Assembly: GCA_001839685.1 (NCBI GenBank)
Contig: MLAK01000941.1
Location: 1-44,838, forward strand
Direction of reading: 5' to 3'
DNA from: Tritrichomonas foetus
Lineage: Eukaryota > Parabasalia > Tritrichomonadida > Tritrichomonadidae
DNA length: 44,838 bases
Every line of letters starts with the position of its first letter. The stretch's first letter is position 1. The notes under the pieces are model-generated. The model did no database searches. It was not told the origin of the DNA and saw nothing but the letters and a program-made list of their open reading frames with translations. Positions 19,672 to 29,631 of the stretch are shown here, piece after piece. A program made the position numbers and the translations under genes.

Positions 19672-20223
19672 ATGGATGAAACAATAAAAATGGACATTTC
19701 AGTAAATGATATCTATCAGCCTGATGTTCTTACGCTAGATGATATTTTTAAATCACCTCATCCTTTCAATATCCAAAATTTTTTGAATGAAGTTGAGATG
19801 TCTAATTCTCTTTCAAAACATGATGATTTTGATAATGATCTAGTTCCAAATATGTTTTCTTATGATTTCATAATCAAGAGCAAGCCACACCATACAAATT
19901 CAAATTTAAGATCAATGGAAATACAAAATGACGGCTTTGACAGCCAAAGTATTTCATTAAATTATGATGCATTAAAGCAAGATAAAATTGACAATATTGC
20001 TCCTACTCAGAATGAAAAAAAAGCCGGAAAAGATAACAATAAAAACACACAATTTGAGTCTCCTTATTTGGGAATTTCTTTTCAGAAATTTTCCAGAAAA
20101 TTTACACCAGCTGTTGCAAAATCGATTCCAAATCTTGCACCAGATGTGTTTCACAAACTTATTGATGAAATGTATATGCAGAGTCAAAAATCACCTGATG
20201 AATTTTCTGAAAGTAATGAATAA
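19672..20223 (+). CDS. Hypothetical acidic 183-residue protein
   Basis: No domain recognised. The protein is polar and acidic at the start (MDETIKMDISVNDIYQPDVL), with short hydrophobic patches (LDDIFKSPHPFNIQNFLNEVEM), an Asn/Lys-rich middle, and a more ordered end (FSRKFTPAVAKSIPNLAPDVFHKLIDEMY) that could be a helical docking peptide. One stretch, DNDLVPNMFSYDFI, resembles the 'DNNLVPNVPSNNAI' repeat core of the giant protein encoded divergently 154 bp away; a short match like this may be chance. Codon use is like its neighbours, and the frame opens with a good ATG, so I consider it a real gene. No signal peptide or membrane segment. Confidence 0.6.
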   Translation: MDETIKMDISVNDIYQPDVLTLDDIFKSPHPFNIQNFLNEVEMSNSLSKHDDFDNDLVPNMFSYDFIIKSKPHHTNSNLRSMEIQNDGFDSQSISLNYDALKQDKIDNIAPTQNEKKAGKDNNKNTQFESPYLGISFQKFSRKFTPAVAKSIPNLAPDVFHKLIDEMYMQSQKSPDEFSESNE

Positions 20224-20621
20224 ACTGTTTGTTATCTCCTCATGCGACTTCTTCTTTTTAAGTTAGAGTGCTTGCTTAAAACATTGTTCAATCATGTGAT
20301 ATCAAAAAAATCACAAGAACAAAAAACCTTATATAAGAAAGAATAACATCAGATAAGAAAGAATAACATCAGATAAGAAAGAGATGTAATATATATGAAA
20401 GAATAACAGATAAGAAACAAAAAGAGTGAACAAAGACTATTAACTTTATTAGCATATATTTATCGAATTATTGTTAAAATACGCACAAGAATTACTTTTT
20501 TAATTTTTTTTATGCATGGTTATATAGAATATGGGTTATATAAACAATATATAAAATTAACATATTAAAATATAAATCAAACAATAAAATGAAGGATCAA
20601 AATAACAACAAAGATAAAGAG
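20224..20621. other. Convergent intergenic with 20-bp tandem repeat
   Basis: 398 bp between converging genes. It contains the tandem repeat at 20332-20417 and otherwise A+T-rich 3' UTR-like DNA. Confidence 0.5.
20332..20417. repeat. Tandem repeat, 20-bp unit
   Basis: The unit ATAAGAAAGAATAACATCAG is present in two full copies plus degenerate partial copies on both sides, including one after a short insertion (GAAAGAATAACAGATAAGAAA). It lies just beyond the stop of the 183-residue gene, so it probably falls in the 3' UTR or in spacer DNA. Confidence 0.75.
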
Positions 20622-21959
20622 TTAAGCCATTCGCAGTATATTCCATTTGCATGCTGCAATGTCTGCTTCAGTGCAGCCAAAAATAAAAACTCCGGCAGTA
20701 TGCTTGATAATTCTATTTTCCGAAAAGTCAAAATTAGGATACTGATTCTTTACAACGGATGGATCAATCTCTTCGAATCCATGAGAGGGGAAATTCCCTT
20801 GTTGATGAAAGAGTGAACCTTCGATTGACCGGATTCCAAGAAGGCGGGAAAAAGCACTCCTTTTTATCAAAATATGAATCCTATCAATCCATTTTGCACC
20901 AACGAGATGATATAAATTCGGATCAAGTTGTGAAAGAATAAGTGCGTTATATAATTTGTGGGGAAACCGACATTTTGAGTTATTTTTTCTTTGGAAAAAC
21001 ATTTTTACGATTTCACCAAAAGTACGGTCATTTTCACCCCAAAATGCTGAAGGAATGAATCTCAATTTCGCCGGATTAAAACGTAAATTTGGATTATTCA
21101 TGGCTGATTTGAAAAACGAATCATCATCGAATACAATAGGTGACTTGATATTCATACTTTGGTTTTGATTTTGATTAGAAATATCTAATTTATTTGAATT
21201 ATGTGTTGGATTCGAATTATTTCCATTATTTAAGACGCTATTTGAATTTGCAACATTGCCGATTCCATTAAGAGTATTATTATTAATATTGGTATGCCTA
21301 AAATTGTTACTTAAACCATTTGACATAGTTTGGCTCAAATTATTCAAATGGTGAGAGGTATTCATATGATGATTGCTATTACGAACATTATTACTCATAA
21401 AGCTGATATTCACTGGAGCAGAATTTTGATGATTTATGTTGGTCAAATTAAAATTCATCGAATTGGAGGGAGGCGACGTGTGGATCATTAAATGCTGAGA
21501 TAATGCTCTAGTTGGAAATGATGGACTTTTATTAATCAATCTTGTGCCATTAATTGATCCTGGTTTCCTATCGATCATAGAATTTAAACTTGAGGTGCTC
21601 CCGCGTGTAAAACTATTTGAGAAACCACCACCAAGTGAATTGTTAAGTCCGTTCGATCCAAGTGATATGAACGAACTGCTTGAAATAATGGGATAATTGC
21701 TCGGATTACAATTGTGGCTATAAATGTTGTGAAAATTGAAAGGAAGTTGCGTATTCATGACATGTTGATTGTTTATAGAAAAATTATGGTTTGTTTCGTT
21801 TTTATTTGTCGAGCTTATTGAATTGAACGTTTGAGATACTTGCGTTAGTGGAGATGAAGGCTTGGCGCTTGTGTTTTTACTTTCGCTTCCTTTGTCATCG
21901 AACAGAGGATCATTGAAGAAATTGATTTCTTCATCATATGGGTCATCGAATAGATCCAT
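20622..21959 (-). CDS. Asn-rich protein with putative initiator-binding domain (IBD)
   Basis: 445 residues in two parts. Residues 1 to about 290 are low complexity, rich in Asn and Ser (many NN/NS/HN runs), after an acidic opening (MDLFDDPYDEEINFFNDPLF) that looks like an activation-type region. Residues about 300-445 are ordered: FIPSAFWGENDRTFGEIV, then FFQRKNNSKCRFPHKLYNAL, then AFSRLLGIRSIEGSLFHQQ and GNFPSHGF. This pattern matches my recollection of the IBD family of trichomonads, whose founder IBP39 binds the initiator element of protein-coding genes in Trichomonas vaginalis. The basic FFQRK/RFPHK segment would be the DNA-contacting part. It would be a nuclear transcription factor. The family call rests on memory of conserved phrases, not on a search. 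Confidence 0.68.
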   Translation of the reverse strand: MDLFDDPYDEEINFFNDPLFDDKGSESKNTSAKPSSPLTQVSQTFNSISSTNKNETNHNFSINNQHVMNTQLPFNFHNIYSHNCNPSNYPIISSSSFISLGSNGLNNSLGGGFSNSFTRGSTSSLNSMIDRKPGSINGTRLINKSPSFPTRALSQHLMIHTSPPSNSMNFNLTNINHQNSAPVNISFMSNNVRNSNHHMNTSHHLNNLSQTMSNGLSNNFRHTNINNNTLNGIGNVANSNSVLNNGNNSNPTHNSNKLDISNQNQNQSMNIKSPIVFDDDSFFKSAMNNPNLRFNPAKLRFIPSAFWGENDRTFGEIVKMFFQRKNNSKCRFPHKLYNALILSQLDPNLYHLVGAKWIDRIHILIKRSAFSRLLGIRSIEGSLFHQQGNFPSHGFEEIDPSVVKNQYPNFDFSENRIIKHTAGVFIFGCTEADIAACKWNILRMA

Positions 21960-22571
21960 TTGGAGAAAAAACTGCTGAGAATTTTCTTTGAAAAATATTT
22001 ACATTTTCTGATGACTTGAGATGAAATTGAATGATAATATTAATATATTTTGAATATGAATAGAAATAGTTCTTTTGATTTATTTAGAGAAATAATTGTT
22101 TGAGGAGAGATTTTGTTTTACTTTTATTTCATCATTCTTTAGAATGTCACGAATAAAAATATCTTTTTTTAGATTACAATATATTGTTATTTGAGGAAAT
22201 TCTCTAAAACCCTACCATACTGATTAGAATCCCAAGTTTTACGAGGACAAAATGTTTTATGTATTTTTTATTCAATATTTTCCCCTTCAATAATTGGTAA
22301 AGTTTGAAAATAAAAAGAGACAAGGTGAAATATTGAGGCATAAATTCAATAAAATTAAACTAAAAAATTCACTATTAATCGTGAACAACATTGAAATTCG
22401 ATAAGTTTATTGATTGTTTTTAAAAATTCTTTCAATTTTCACATAAGACCTAATCGTTGAGTTTGAATTAGAGTACAGAATTTTTTTTAGAAATAAGTTA
22501 AAAATAATAAAAAAGATTCAAGCAAAATTAATTATAAATCTTAAGATAAGGTGAAAACTCAAAAAAACAAT

Positions 22572-22703
22572 AGGGTTTCCCGTATAATGATGGATAAATT
22601 AGTTTTCTTAGCAAAAATAAATTTTTCTTAAGAAATGTGTTGGTGAACTTTTTCTAAACGATTTTTCAAAGTTGTCTCAATTTATCCATATACGGGAAAC
22701 TCT
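22572..22703. mobile_element. 132-bp MITE-like inverted-repeat element
   Basis: The left end AGGGTTTCCCGTATA followed by (ATG)ATGGATAAATT is matched, in reverse complement, by the right end (AGAGTTTCCCGTATA then TGGATAAATT). Apart from one substitution and a 3-bp gap the arms pair over about 25 bp. The roughly 80 bp between is A+T-rich and noncoding. The size and terminal inverted repeats fit a miniature transposable element or a large stem-loop. I could not identify a clean target-site duplication, so the exact ends are uncertain. Confidence 0.5.
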
Positions 22704-23891
22704 GAAAAGCATCTATTTCTGAAATTTCATTAAAGATAATTACTTCAAAATTGATTGGAATCCATGATAAAAGTAAAAGCAAAGGAAAAGTAAAAACAGT
22801 TTTTCAAGAGACAAAATAAAATAATATTGTGAAATTTGAAAATAACATTCAATTAATTGAAAGATCTGAATTTACATCGATTAGGACTCTTTCATGATGA
22901 AATAAACAACAACCTGTATTCATCCATGACTTTTCTAAGCTGAGACAAGCAGTAAATAGTCTCGTGAAAAATGAAAGAGAGACTTGAGTTTTAATGATGA
23001 TCAATCATGAAATAATAATTTGGAATATGACTATAACATTGAAAATTGGATGAATATGAATGATTGAGCAAACGAAAAGAAAAGGCATTCACTCATGAAA
23101 GAATGAAGTGCAAAGCTTTGAAAAAATGTGAGTTTGTGGCAGAAAACGTGTATAAATAGTGAGAACAAAGATTTAAATACTATTCATTGACGAATTGTCG
23201 AAAAAAATCAAGTATATTGAAAAAAAGAACAATAAAAACAAATTCTTTTGTTAAAGGCAAAGAAAGAAGTAAAGTGATTTACGTTCAAAATGAAGGTTTG
23301 TCTGACTTTTTGGAACAATATTTCACAGATTTCTAATATTTTATATTTTAATTTCTCAAAAACTCGAATTAAAAATAGAAATTAAATAGAATATACGATT
23401 TCTATAATTTCCACTGAATAAATACCCAAAAAAAAGTGGAAGATAAGTGAGGGAAAACAAAAAAAAAAAAAATCATGAGAATCGATGAGTAATTGAAGAT
23501 TATTTCAGGTATCCCATAGAATGAAAAATATTTTTCCGAAACATTTGCATTATTTTTATTTTCATTTTCATAATTTGAAAAAGTCAACATCGAAAAATAT
23601 AAACATTCCAATAGATTTTGGATTTATATTTTATGAACACTTTCTAAAGAGCATTTCTCAACTGATTATTTTTTTTTTTTTTATAGATTTTTTTAATGTT
23701 GTCAAATGATTTTTGAAAGAATTCTTTGACAAATGTTTAGCATCAGTTAACAACACGAATGCTCCCTTAAAATCACCATTTTCTTGAAGTTCTATCAATT
23801 TCGGTCATAAATAAAAAACGTATCTCAAATTACTTTTTCTATGTTTTTGATATGAACTGAAAAGTATTATCAAAAGTATATTCAAAAATAT

Positions 23892-23899
23892 TTATGAAC
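23892..23899. repeat. 8-bp target duplication, left of element copy A
   Basis: TTATGAAC immediately precedes the terminal AGATGTATACAAAC and is repeated exactly after the other end at 24995-25002. Confidence 0.8.
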
Positions 23900-24994
23900 A
23901 GATGTATACAAACCAAATAGTCTTAACGTACGAAATCACTAAAATGATCCTTATCATCAGTATTACTTAATACCATCAGTCAAAAATCAAAACCCAAATA
24001 GCTAAAAGAATGACGAAAATTTCCCTTATCGCAAACTTCGCAAATGGTCGAATTCACAAATATTTCGAAAATGATTCTGAAGAAGCTATTGTTTCAGTTT
24101 TCGGGTGAACAGCTTTCAGTCAATTGTTAAATCTATTTTTTATAGTTATGAGCCATATTTATTCATAGTTTTGAAATTTTGCAACAATTAAACCGAAAAA
24201 AGAGCGATTTTGGAGAAAGCCTAAAAAAAATTGTGAGAAGCTTTTTTTCCAAGAATCACAAAGATTATAATACTGCTTCCCATAATTCTATTTACACTTC
24301 TTCTATCGATTTTTAATTAAAAATCGCGAAAATTTTGATAGTTTTAACTCAGTGATGTTGAATTAATTCAATTTCCATTTGACAAATAAGAATGTATTGA
24401 AATCTTTTCTGCCATAAAATTTTAGTATATGAAGAAAATAGACTGGCAGTCCTCAACAGCACATTCTCAAGCAGGGATACAGATACAACGATTGAAAGAC
24501 CAAATCAAGAAAAATGGAATCCAATATGTTTTTTTCCAGACTCGATGCCAAGTGAATTTTCTGATGACTCGCCAATTAGATGGCAAAACATTCGTAATCT
24601 TCTCATTGATGCCTAAATTTTTTTTATTTATATCAAAATTATTAATATTTTTTTTATACTTCATTTTTGTATTTTGGAAAACATTATAATTTTCGATGGA
24701 GGGTCATATGATAATAAAAAGCACGATTTATGATAAGAAATAATCAAGATATTAATGCTATAAAATCACTTTTTATCTCAATAATTCTCAGAAATTTCTG
24801 TTGGGTTTATTTTTTTCTCCCAATTTTTTTTTGGATTTGGTTTTCTCTGTATCTTGATTATTAAATTATAATATTTATATATTATTAATAGGATTACAAT
24901 TAAATAATATTTAGATGACAATAATATCAACAATTATTCATTTAGATCTCTCAATAGTCTTCTACATCTAGAGCTAGTTAGTTTGTATACATCT
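23900..24994. mobile_element. 1,095-bp terminal-inverted-repeat element, copy A
   Basis: It begins AGATGTATACAAAC and ends with the exact complement GTTTGTATACATCT. Allowing two mismatches the terminal repeat extends to 21 bp. An 8-bp target duplication (TTATGAAC) flanks it. A second copy of the same length lies inverted at 28405-29499, nearly identical by eye apart from about half a dozen substitutions. The longest internal frame is 86 codons (24429-24689) and looks noncoding, with a low-complexity Phe/Ile-rich end, so it is non-autonomous. A 20-bp perfect palindrome (CGATTTTTAATTAAAAATCG) sits at 24307-24326. An 8-bp duplication is typical of hAT-superfamily elements. The ends do not begin with the common CAG/TAG of hAT elements, so the family is uncertain. 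Confidence 0.88.
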
Positions 24995-25002
24995 TTATGA
25001 AC
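24995..25002. repeat. 8-bp target duplication, right of element copy A
   Basis: TTATGAAC, an exact match of 23892-23899. Confidence 0.8.
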
Positions 25003-26427
25003 TAAAAAAATTAAAACATTTTTATTTTATTTTTTAACGACTTGTTCTTTCCCACATTGGGTAAACTCAATAGAAGAAAACACTCAAATTGTTTTAATAT
25101 CAATGTGTCGATGCAGTTTAAAGAAATTAATAGATTTATCCATGATCATTGTCCTCATAGAAAATATATTCAAATTATTTGAGGATATTCAAAAAATTAA
25201 ATAGAAATATTTTCAATGGACCATTGTTCAAAATATGAATTGATTCAATCTTTTTTACCAAATTTTATTCAGAAAATGATTTTTTATTCGAATTTTTTCT
25301 GAAGTTTTAATCTTCAACCACACAAAAACCATCATTAGGATAGAAAATTTATGATACTTGATCATTCATGGTTATAGAGCTTTCTTTGTGGCTTGCCAAA
25401 ATTCTCTCAATTTTTTTCGATTTGTCTGTTTGTGTTTCATCTTCAGGAGTTTTTTCAAATATTGATGAATGAAAAACAAGAATGAAAAAGTAATTGGTCT
25501 TCGATGTAGTCAGTTTTCATAGGATGTATGAACTATTCTTAAATTTATAATTTTTATCTGATTTTGCCTCAACAATGATATATCATTGATCACGATCTGA
25601 TAAACCACCGGAATTCATTCATTTTTTCCGATTTACCGCAAAAATATGATTGTAAGCCAAATTATTAAACATTTAAATTTATTTCGTCAAATTTATCATT
25701 TCCAAAAAATTCAATTTTTTTCGGGGAATTTTAAATAATTAATTCATTCATTCTTGAAAATAATTTTGTTACCTATTATAAATGAGAATCAATTTTGGGA
25801 TATTTTGAAAATTTTCAATTTTTATCCAAAATATATAGATCATTTTTATACATACTTCCATTATATTATTTCAATCCATGAAAGAATTCTTCATTCAATG
25901 TATTATACCTTTATGCAAGTTTGGGAAAATATATATTTTTCTTTCATCTTTCAACAGGTGAACATCATCAAAAGCTGAAATTCTTGAATTCATGGGAAAA
26001 AAGTCCAAACCGTAAACCAAATTCAAAAATTGATAATGCAAGGTCAACTAATTGAACGGTTAAAGGTGAAATATTTCTGTGATAGGGGATTTGATAGCTA
26101 TTTTGTTTCCAAAGAGAGAACTTCATTAAAAATCAGAATGTTGGGCTTTTTTTACATATTAGAAGTGATTGATTGAAAGAAAATGACTTTTAGTTAGCAA
26201 AAAAACATTCGTTCAATTATATTATCTGAACATTTGTCTATTTCCACCAAGAAAAATCATTCCAATCTTATATCTCACAAAATTGAATCAATAACGGTTT
26301 TCCTAGGATAACTTTTTACGATGTTATTTAGTCATTAATTTTTTTTCTCATTGACTATATTAAGCCTGAAAAAGTTTATCCCTTTAGAAAAAACGTATAA
26401 ATTTTTATAATTCCTCTTTCTCACCAA
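24995..26427. other. 1.4-kb gene-free stretch
   Basis: A+T-rich DNA between element copy A and the flagellar coiled-coil gene. A 74-codon frame at 25754-25978 is Ile/Tyr/Phe-rich and not credible as a gene. At about 26039-26070 there is a loose GGTCAA/AAAGGTGAAA pair resembling the doubled GGTCAAA motif seen elsewhere in the window. Nothing else noted. Confidence 0.45.
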
Positions 26428-27810
26428 ATGTCAGCAGTCCCACTTCCAACACGAGATTATTCAATTTTATCACCAAGGCAACTCCGAGTTATGCAGTCTC
26501 GAGCAAGACCCCCCGAAAAAGATCGAACTATCGAATTGGAAAAAGAGCGAAGTATGTCGAAGCACATTCAGACACAACAATTAACCTCACTTTGGCCAAA
26601 CACAATCGCAAGAAATAGAATCGACAGACAAACCCGCCTCCAGCGTGAAAAAGAAGCGGAAGAACAACGAAAGCAAGCTATCGATCTCGAAGAGAAGAAA
26701 ATCCAGAAACTTAAAAAGCAAGCCGCTCTCGCAGAAGCCACAAAAGCCGAATTTGCACAACGCCCCGAAGTCCGCGCCGTCAATGCCCAATTATTATTGC
26801 ATGAGGTCCAATTAGAGCGAGAGAGGCAGCAAACTTTCAAAGAGAGAAGAAACCTCGAGGAAATGAAGAAACAAATCGCTGAGGATGAAAGAAGAGAGCG
26901 CGAGCATCAGGCCGCACTTGAAAAAGAAGAAAAAATCAGACGAGAAAGACGATTAAAAGCAATTGAAAATGCAAAAAGTCTCAGAAAACAACTCGAAGAA
27001 AAAGAAGAACGAAAAGCAATTCAAAATGAAGAAGACTTCCAGGAAGAATTAATCATTGCTGAACATATGCGAAAAGAGCTCGAAATTGAAAAAGAGGCTG
27101 TCAGGAAAGCAAAATTGAGAGAGAAGCAACTCATTGCCGACCAAATAAGGGACAATCAAACAATGATGGCTTATAAAGAAAAAATGAAAGAACTTGACAG
27201 AGCTGAAGATGCAAAAATTAGACAGCTTGCAATTGAAACAATGGATAAAGAAGATGAAAGTCGCGCATATGAAGAAAAAAGAAAACGCGATAAACTCCTT
27301 GCCAGGGAATCTTTAATTGAAGCTGAACGACAACGTCAACTTCGCACACAAACAATGCAGCAAGACTTTTTAGATAAACAGCTTGCTGATCAATACGCGA
27401 AAGATTCAAAACATCTCGAAGAAATTCGAACAAGACAACAGAAACTGGCTGAAGAAAGAAGAAGAGATTTCTTGGAAACAATGAAGTTGAAAGAAGAGAA
27501 AGAAAAGAAGAATCGTGAAAGAAAACTCGCAAAAGCACCATTCCCATTCGATGGAAATACTTTACTCGAAGAACAAGAACGACAACGCGATATGAAGAAA
27601 CTACAAGCCAGCAGAGACATCTACAAATTCCAGCTGAAACAAGCACAAGAAAAGAAAGAAAGAGAGGCAGCAGAAAGAGAAAGAACAAGACTCGAATATC
27701 AATACAAATTACAGAAGGATCAAGAAGAGCTCGAAATTGCCCAGAACTACGCAAGAGATATGCTGGCTAGGGCCCAAGCTGAAGATGATGATGACGACTA
27801 TTTCAGGTGA
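26428..27810 (+). CDS. TPH-domain coiled-coil flagellar protein (CFAP210-like)
   Basis: 460 residues, nearly all one charged helix rich in Glu, Lys, Arg and Gln with heptad character, from about residue 30 to the end. The N-terminal part fits the CFAP210/CCDC173 branch of the trichohyalin-plectin-homology family: a 'LSPRQL...' segment, then 'SLWPNTIARNRIDRQTRLQREKEAEE...', 'IDLEEKKIQKLKKQA', and later 'VNAQLLLHEVQLERERQ', close in pattern to the 'HSALLLTEVLKEREAQ' helix of that protein. These proteins lie inside axonemal doublet microtubules, which agrees with a flagellate. The end is acidic (AEDDDDDYFR). Codon use is more C-ending than that of the surrounding genes, suggesting strong expression. 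It sits between two inverted transposon copies. The TPH nature is well supported; the exact orthologue is a suggestion. Confidence 0.75.
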   Translation: MSAVPLPTRDYSILSPRQLRVMQSRARPPEKDRTIELEKERSMSKHIQTQQLTSLWPNTIARNRIDRQTRLQREKEAEEQRKQAIDLEEKKIQKLKKQAALAEATKAEFAQRPEVRAVNAQLLLHEVQLERERQQTFKERRNLEEMKKQIAEDERREREHQAALEKEEKIRRERRLKAIENAKSLRKQLEEKEERKAIQNEEDFQEELIIAEHMRKELEIEKEAVRKAKLREKQLIADQIRDNQTMMAYKEKMKELDRAEDAKIRQLAIETMDKEDESRAYEEKRKRDKLLARESLIEAERQRQLRTQTMQQDFLDKQLADQYAKDSKHLEEIRTRQQKLAEERRRDFLETMKLKEEKEKKNRERKLAKAPFPFDGNTLLEEQERQRDMKKLQASRDIYKFQLKQAQEKKEREAAERERTRLEYQYKLQKDQEELEIAQNYARDMLARAQAEDDDDDYFR

Positions 27811-28404
27811 TTCACACGAAATCGAAAATGTTAATAAAAATTATTTTTGGAGAACTTAAATTATTCAATTTAATTAGACTTCTTGATTTCGTCATGATCG
27901 AGAACTTGTCATATTATATTTCTATTTTTGTTTCTCATTGATTTTATTAGCCATGATATCTCTTATCAAGTTTTTATCATTTTCTATTAGACATGTTAAA
28001 ATTTCCACTATCATTTGAACAATCTTATTTGAATAGTACTCATTACCATATAAAAATCAATTATTTACATTCAAATAACACACTTAGAAAATGTTAACGT
28101 TCTACATGGGTAATGTTGGGTGATTCATCATACTTTTAACGATATTGATTTCGAATATAAAATATTGTGAATTGATTGACTTTATGTCTTTTCCATGCGT
28201 ATTTATGATAATTGTAACTAAAAAAACGTAATTTCTTTCCTTAAAATGAGTTATGATTTTCAAACATTGTTATCGACTATTCCTGAAATCTTAAAAATAA
28301 TTTTTTCAGAAAAATCCTATAAACAATACACAATATTTCAGAAGGATTTTACAATATTCAATACTTAAACCGTCTGAAGTCATTGAATCACTTTGGAATG
28401 TAAA
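27811..28404. other. Intergenic before element copy B
   Basis: About 590 bp of A+T-rich DNA holding the 3' UTR of the coiled-coil gene. No gene or further repeat seen. It ends at the AATGTAAA target duplication of copy B. Confidence 0.5.
28397..28404. repeat. 8-bp target duplication, left of element copy B
   Basis: AATGTAAA directly precedes the terminal AGATGTATACAAAC and recurs exactly at 29500-29507. Confidence 0.8.
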
Positions 28405-29499
28405 AGATGTATACAAACTAACTAGCTCTAGATGTAGAAGACTATTGAGAGATCTAAATGAATAATTGTTGATATTATTGTCATCTAAAAAATATTTAAT
28501 TGTAATCCTATTAATAATATATAAATATTATAATTTAAAAATCAAGATACAGAGAAAACCAAATCCAAAAAAAAATTGGGAGAAAAAAATAAACCCAACA
28601 GAAATTTCTGAGAATTATTGAGATAAAAAGTGATTTTATAGCATTAATATCTTGATTATTTCTTATCATAAATCGTGCTTTTTATTATCATATGACCCTC
28701 CATCGAAAATTATAATGTTTTCCAAAATACAAAAATGAAGTATAAAAAAAATATTAATAATTTTGATATAAATAAAAAAAATTTAGGCATCAATGAGAAG
28801 ATTACGAATGTTTTGCCATCTAATTGGCGAGTCATCAGAAAATTCACTTGGCATCGAGTCTGGAAAAAAACATATTGGATTCCATTTTTCTTGATTTGGT
28901 CTTTCAATCGTTGTATCTGTATCCCTGCTTGAGAATGTGCTGTTGAGGACTGCCAGTCTATTTTCTTCATATACAAAAATTTTATGGCAGAAAAGATTTC
29001 AATACATTCATATTTGTCAAATGGAAATTGAATTAATTCAACATCACTGAGTTAAAACTATCAAAATTTTCGCGATTTTTAATTAAAAATCGATAGAAGA
29101 AGTGTAAATAGAATTATGGGAAGCAGTATTATAATCTTTGTGATTCTTGGAAAAAAAGCTTCTCACAATTTTTTTTAGGCTTTCTCCAAAATCGCTCTTT
29201 TTTCGGTTTAATTGTTGCAAAATTTCAAAACTATGAATAAATATGGCTCATAACTATAAAAAATAGATTTAACAATTGACTGAAAGCTGTTCACCCGAAA
29301 ACTGAAACAATAGCTTCTTCAGAATCATTTTCGAAATATTTGTGAATTCGACCATTTGCGAAGTTTGCGATAAGGGAAATTTTCGTCATTCTTTTAGCTA
29401 TTTGGGTTTTGATTTTTGACTGATGGTATTAAGTAATACTGATGATAAGGATCATTTTAGTGATTTCGTACGTTAAGACTATTTGGTTTGTATACATCT
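28405..29499. mobile_element. 1,095-bp terminal-inverted-repeat element, copy B (inverted)
   Basis: Reverse-complement copy of 23900-24994 with the same length and ends and its own different 8-bp target duplication (AATGTAAA). Differences from copy A that I noted are single-base changes, for example in a T-run near the internal ATG, in 'GATTTTTAAAT' against 'GATTATTAAAT', and in the A/T-run before 'TTTAGATGAC'. This is compatible with recent activity. The internal frame here is 88 codons (28710-28976 on the minus strand). The palindrome is at 29073-29092. The element ends 132 bp before the ATG of the surface-protein gene. Confidence 0.88.
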
Positions 29500-29507
29500 A
29501 ATGTAAA
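29500..29507. repeat. 8-bp target duplication, right of element copy B
   Basis: AATGTAAA, an exact match of 28397-28404. Confidence 0.8.
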
Positions 29508-29631
29508 TATTTTGTTCATAAAATCTGTAATCATGTTCTACCATTTTTCAGAATATATGTGGTCTAATATATACAAAATTATTCCATATTTTTTCAGAAA
29601 AAGTTGAAAGAAAACAGCTTAAATTATAAAA

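Larger units (their letters stand above)
21960..23899. other. 1.9-kb gene-free stretch
   Basis: Very A+T-rich DNA upstream of the IBD-like gene. No ORF is convincing; those at about 23402-23709 are low-complexity and overlap on both strands. It contains the 132-bp inverted-repeat element at 22572-22703 and ends at the target duplication of the first 1,095-bp element. A short frame of 31 codons begins at ATG 23290 (MKVCLTFWNNISQ...), but nothing supports it as a gene. Confidence 0.5.

Noticed and set aside
24429..24689. 86-codon ORF in element copy A and its 88-codon twin in copy B (28710-28976) as a conserved gene
   Set aside because: The conservation is explained by the two copies being recent duplicates. 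The reverse strand is also open, the end is low-complexity, and no domain is visible.
26568..27754. Several minus-strand ORFs of 67-178 codons
   Set aside because: Mirror frames of the Glu/Lys/Arg-rich coiled-coil gene, giving Ser/Phe/Leu-rich nonsense.
23900..29499. The two elements as the long inverted repeats of one large composite transposon
   Set aside because: Each copy has its own matching 8-bp duplication, which shows separate insertions.
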